A DNA stretch of 9,884 nucleotides from Marine group II euryarchaeote REDSEA-S43_B8. Its GTDB lineage: Archaea > Thermoplasmatota > Poseidoniia > Poseidoniales > Thalassarchaeaceae. Positions within the stretch are counted from its first letter, which is position 1; each line of letters opens with the position of its first letter. The stretch covers positions 1 to 9,884 of the forward strand of contig LUSA01000062.1 of assembly GCA_001629235.1 (NCBI GenBank), given 5' to 3'. The notes beneath the pieces were generated by a model that saw only the letters and a list, made by a program, of their open reading frames with translations, did no database searches and was not told where the DNA came from. The position numbers were made by a program, and so were the translations under genes. Below, piece after piece: positions 7,534 through 9,884 of the stretch.

Positions 7534-8685
7534 ATGGTTATCCTCTATTCAACGCCCCTGACTTCCGTGAAGCACCTAATTGAGAGAGTTCTGGAGCTCC
7601 AAGATGACGAGACACAGTCACCGACAGTGCCCGAAGTCGAGGAAGTCCCAGACCTCGAGAACCTTCTGAAATCGCTACAACCGAAGATTAGGGTCTTTGG
7701 TTGCGGCGGGTGTGGATCAAACACGGTTGCCCGATTAGAGCAAGAGGGCCTGTTCGATGATGAATATGTCAAGGGGATGGCAGTAAACACAGATGCTCAA
7801 CATCTGTTGAGAGTGAATGTCGAGAACAAGGTACTGATTGGTCGGTCCGCCCGAGGCAGGGGGGCGGGGGGCGATCCAGAAAAGGGAGAGCAGGCAGCGT
7901 ACGAGTCAGAGCGTGTTCTGAAAACAGAGGTTGAGGAGTGCGATTTGGCATTCATCACCGCGGGCCTAGGTGGCGGCACTGGGACAGGCAGTGCCCATGT
8001 CGTCGCCAGGCTCGCAAAAGCATCCGAAGCTTTGACTATTGCAGTAGTTAGCTACCCCTTCGTATCAGAAGGCGCCGTACGTAGACAAAATGCGGAATGG
8101 GGGCTAGAGAGACTAAGGGAAGTATGCGACACTGTGATAGTTCTTCCAAACGAAAGACTGCTCGAAGTCGAGGGAGTGAGGGATCTCCCTCTGGATGCAG
8201 CATTCAGGGTTGCAGATGAGCTCCTGATGAGGAGCATATCCGGCGTCTCTGAAATGATCGCCAAGGAAGGAGTCGTCAACCTCGACTTCCAGGACCTCCG
8301 CTCAGTCATGGAGAACGGTGGAGGAGTGGCGATGATCGGACTCGGAGAGGCTTCAGTAGAAGAAGGAGCCGAGAAAGCAACCATGGAGGCACTACAATCT
8401 CCTCTTCTTGATATTGATATTTCAGATGCCAGAGGAGCTCTTGTCAATGTAGTAGGTGGACCGGGTCTGACACTTGGAGAAGCGGAGCAGTGTGCTAAGA
8501 TAATCCGAGAGAGCATCAATCCGTATGCGAGAATGATCTGGGGGGTAACTACAGACGAATCAATGGGTAGCGATATCAGAGTTCTTCTCGTCCTGACCGG
8601 AGTGAAGAGCGAACAGATTCACGGTGCTTCCCTACACACTCAGATGAGGAACCTAAGAAATAGAACGGTAGAGTTCGTGAGTTAA
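7534..8685 (+). CDS. ftsZ: Cell division GTPase FtsZ
   Basis: A 383-residue archaeal FtsZ, the tubulin-like GTPase that polymerises into the division ring at mid-cell. Visible: a 50-residue acidic N-terminal extension, FGCGGCGSNTV (55-65, nucleotide-binding T1 region), NTDAQHL (85-91), the tubulin signature GLGGGTGTGSAHV (144-156), EGAVRRQNAEWGL (179-191), and the synergy (T7) loop NLDFQDLRSVM (249-259) with N249, D251 and D254 that complete the GTPase site of the next subunit. The C-terminal domain follows, ending soon after residue 360 with a short basic tail. The Pro usual after GTGSA is His (H155). The ATG at 7534 is taken as start; it has only a poor ribosome binding site. An in-frame GTG at 7567 (protein beginning with KHLIERVLELQ) would look more like other archaeal FtsZ N-termini. 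It precedes secE. Confidence 0.95.
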   Translation: MVILYSTPLTSVKHLIERVLELQDDETQSPTVPEVEEVPDLENLLKSLQPKIRVFGCGGCGSNTVARLEQEGLFDDEYVKGMAVNTDAQHLLRVNVENKVLIGRSARGRGAGGDPEKGEQAAYESERVLKTEVEECDLAFITAGLGGGTGTGSAHVVARLAKASEALTIAVVSYPFVSEGAVRRQNAEWGLERLREVCDTVIVLPNERLLEVEGVRDLPLDAAFRVADELLMRSISGVSEMIAKEGVVNLDFQDLRSVMENGGGVAMIGLGEASVEEGAEKATMEALQSPLLDIDISDARGALVNVVGGPGLTLGEAEQCAKIIRESINPYARMIWGVTTDESMGSDIRVLLVLTGVKSEQIHGASLHTQMRNLRNRTVEFVS

Positions 8686-8731
8686 CCCTATCAGAATTAG
8701 AATAGATGAAGGTTGATTGCTTCCCGTTGTC

Positions 8732-8738
8732 CTTAAAT
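8732..8738 (+). promoter_or_regulatory. TATA-like box upstream of secE-spt5
   Basis: CTTAAAT lies in the 91-base gap after ftsZ. An archaeal start site about 25 bases downstream would fall near 8760, giving a short leader that contains the AGGTG ribosome binding site of secE. This suggests secE and spt5 have their own promoter in addition to any read-through from ftsZ. Based on one short match. Confidence 0.4.
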
Positions 8739-8766
8739 GGAATCTGTAGGTCGGCGGGATGCTTCT

Positions 8767-8771
8767 AGGTG
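8767..8771 (+). promoter_or_regulatory. Ribosome binding site deciding the secE start
   Basis: AGGTG, part of GGAGGTGAT, lies 5 bases before the ATG at 8777. An in-frame ATG at 8759 would add six residues but would itself contain this site, so the ATG at 8777 is preferred. Confidence 0.55.
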
Positions 8772-8776
8772 TTAGC

Positions 8777-9040
8777 ATGGCGGTTGAGAACTCTAAGGTG
8801 GGCCCTATCGAAGAGATGGCTCAGTCCTGGCAGGACGAGATCGAGGGCCGCGTCAAGGGACTACAGACCGGTTCATACGCTAGAATCCTGAAGATGGCCA
8901 AGAAGCCTTCTAAGCAAGAGTTCAGGCAAACTGTAATCGTTTGTGGAATTGGCATGTTTGTGCTGGGGGCAATAGGCTTCGTAATCCTAGCTCTAATGGT
9001 CAATGTTTTCCCGCCATTCTTCCAATGGCTGATAGGTTGA
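8777..9040 (+). CDS. secE: Protein translocase subunit SecE (Sec61-gamma)
   Basis: An 87-residue protein matching archaeal SecE/Sec61-gamma, the small clamp subunit that braces SecY in the membrane channel for protein export. The conserved cytoplasmic amphipathic helix SYARILKMAKKPSKQEF (33-49) is followed by a single membrane span (about 52-75) and a short outside tail with FPPFFQWLIG. The N-terminal 30 residues, acidic and polar, make it somewhat longer than the typical ~60-residue archaeal protein. Its position directly before spt5 is the common archaeal order and strengthens the call. Its stop lies 9 bases before the next ATG, within that gene's ribosome binding site, so the two are co-transcribed. 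Confidence 0.92.
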   Translation: MAVENSKVGPIEEMAQSWQDEIEGRVKGLQTGSYARILKMAKKPSKQEFRQTVIVCGIGMFVLGAIGFVILALMVNVFPPFFQWLIG

Positions 9041-9042
9041 GG
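9039..9042 (+). promoter_or_regulatory. Ribosome binding site supporting the extended Spt5 start
   Basis: GAGG overlaps the secE stop codon and stands 7 bases before the ATG at 9050. This good spacing supports translation from the far upstream ATG, so that the N-terminal Nudix-like part belongs to the protein. An internal ATG at 9416, where a normal-size Spt5 could begin, has no comparable site. Confidence 0.6.
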
Positions 9043-9049
9043 CGATAAG

Positions 9050-9884
9050 ATGTCAGAGGCATATACTGTATATCTTCGAAGCGGAGAGAAGGTGCTTCTG
9101 ATGCAGCGCTCCGATGAGGTTTCTGACTTTCCGGGTGCATGGGATGGGATTCACGGTATTGGAGATCCTAACGACCATGATTCGGTAGTTGCAAGGGTTA
9201 CAGAGTGTACCGGGATTTCTGCGGAAAGTCTGCAATTGGTTCGCTCTGATATGGCTCGGGGTCTTGCCTACGGAAATCGATTGAATGACGTTACGCCTAT
9301 CCTGTTCATTACAGAAGAGGTAGAGGTCAGTCCTGGAGCCCTGTACAAGAATAGCGAGTGGGTAGATCCCGGTGCAATTCAGACCAAGGACTACGCGACT
9401 CCGCAGCTGAGAGAGATGTATGGCGACGTTGCCTCTTACCTGTATATCCTGAAAACCTCGATCGGTCAAGAGCAGAATGTAGCAGGAGAGATACGTGCCA
9501 GATTGTCTGGTACTGGTTCACTCAAGGATATCCAGGACAAAATCTTCGGAGTTCTCAGTCCTCATTACATGAAGGGATTCATCTTCGTCGAAGCCACTGC
9601 TATGCACCATGTGCAGAAACTGATCGGAAGAGTCGGCGTTGGAGTCACTCCTCTGAAGAATTGCAGCAAGGTTCTTGATGGAGAGGCACCCCTTGAGGAC
9701 GTTCTTCCTTACTTGGAACCCAAGGCTGCTACTTCTGGAATAGAAGAAGGCTGTATTGTCGAGATATCTGGTGGAGCATTCAGAGGCCAGGCTGCAAGAG
9801 TCACCAGAGTTGCAGAGACCAAGGAAGAGGTGACAGTTGAGTTATTCGAGGCAGCTGTACCCGTGGCACTCACTGTCCGGGCAG
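9050..9884 (+). CDS. spt5: Transcription elongation factor Spt5 with N-terminal degenerate Nudix-like domain, 3' end beyond the window
   Basis: The frame is open for 278 codons to the right edge. Residues from about 130 on are a clear Spt5, the universal factor that clamps RNA polymerase during elongation: NGN domain from LYILKTSIGQEQNVAGE (131-147) through KGFIFVEA (175-182) to TPLK, then a KOW domain with EEGCIVEISGGAFRGQAARV (232-251) and VTVELFEAAVPVALTVRA up to the edge; only a few residues should be missing. Residues 1-125 are extra compared with known archaeal Spt5 (about 150 residues). They read like a Nudix fold: GEKVLLMQRSDEVSDFPGAW (12-31), a shortened box region GIHGIGDPND...ECTGI (33-56), a TPILFI strand (82-87), and SEWVDPGAI (102-110) as in the Nudix EYxWVxPxEL element. 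Catalytic box residues are absent. The N-terminal homology is my reading by eye; the Spt5 call is certain. Confidence 0.9.
   Translation, partial: MSEAYTVYLRSGEKVLLMQRSDEVSDFPGAWDGIHGIGDPNDHDSVVARVTECTGISAESLQLVRSDMARGLAYGNRLNDVTPILFITEEVEVSPGALYKNSEWVDPGAIQTKDYATPQLREMYGDVASYLYILKTSIGQEQNVAGEIRARLSGTGSLKDIQDKIFGVLSPHYMKGFIFVEATAMHHVQKLIGRVGVGVTPLKNCSKVLDGEAPLEDVLPYLEPKAATSGIEEGCIVEISGGAFRGQAARVTRVAETKEEVTVELFEAAVPVALTVRA

Noticed and set aside
8052..8519. A 155-codon minus-strand frame across ftsZ.
   Set aside because: It lies opposite the conserved FtsZ core and its Ser/Pro/Arg-rich product is typical of an antisense shadow.
9053..9469. A 138-codon minus-strand frame opposite the Nudix-like part of spt5.
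   Set aside because: The plus-strand frame is continuous into Spt5, has a ribosome binding site and shows recognisable Nudix-type strands; the minus-strand product matches nothing I know.

Overview
The window is gene-dense archaeal DNA. Spt5 (archaeal/eukaryotic-type NusG), a Sec61-gamma-type SecE, a Fap7-type NMP kinase, an archaeal-type FtsZ and an archaetidylinositol-phosphate-synthase-like CDP-alcohol transferase lie together. I infer a euryarchaeon; a marine Thermoplasmatota lineage such as Poseidoniales (Marine Group II/III) fits the gene content and mid-range GC, but this is not proven from sequence alone. No stretch over about 100 bases lacks a gene. I see no tRNA, rRNA, CRISPR array, insertion sequence or attachment site.

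Layout. (1) 1-2100, minus: most of a large RND/MMPL-family membrane exporter whose C-terminal half continues beyond the left edge. (2) 2141-3097, minus: a J-domain chaperone with only half of the usual zinc domain. (3) 3187-3786 and 3806-5048, plus: a fumarylacetoacetate-hydrolase-fold enzyme followed 19 bases later by an amidohydrolase (aminohydrolase/deaminase type). The amidohydrolase has an intact active site but carries a C-terminal frameshift and appears to lack a short conserved segment. (4) 5050-6174, minus: a Ca2+/H+ (cation/proton) antiporter, convergent with the amidohydrolase across one base. (5) 6257-9884, plus: a core information-processing and division cluster: Fap7-like kinase, CDP-alcohol phosphatidyltransferase, FtsZ, SecE and Spt5, the last cut by the right edge.

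The cluster in (5) joins ribosome maturation (Fap7), membrane lipid head-group synthesis, cytokinesis (FtsZ), protein translocation (SecE) and transcription elongation (Spt5). Tight spacing (1 base between kinase and transferase, 9 bases between secE and spt5) suggests two or three transcription units. A TATA-like box precedes secE.

The most unusual feature is the last gene. Ahead of a normal NGN-KOW Spt5 it encodes, in the same uninterrupted frame and behind a good ribosome binding site, about 125 residues that read as a Nudix-fold domain with the catalytic Nudix-box residues missing. A catalytically dead nucleotide-binding-type domain fused to the universal elongation factor is the best candidate here for something undescribed.
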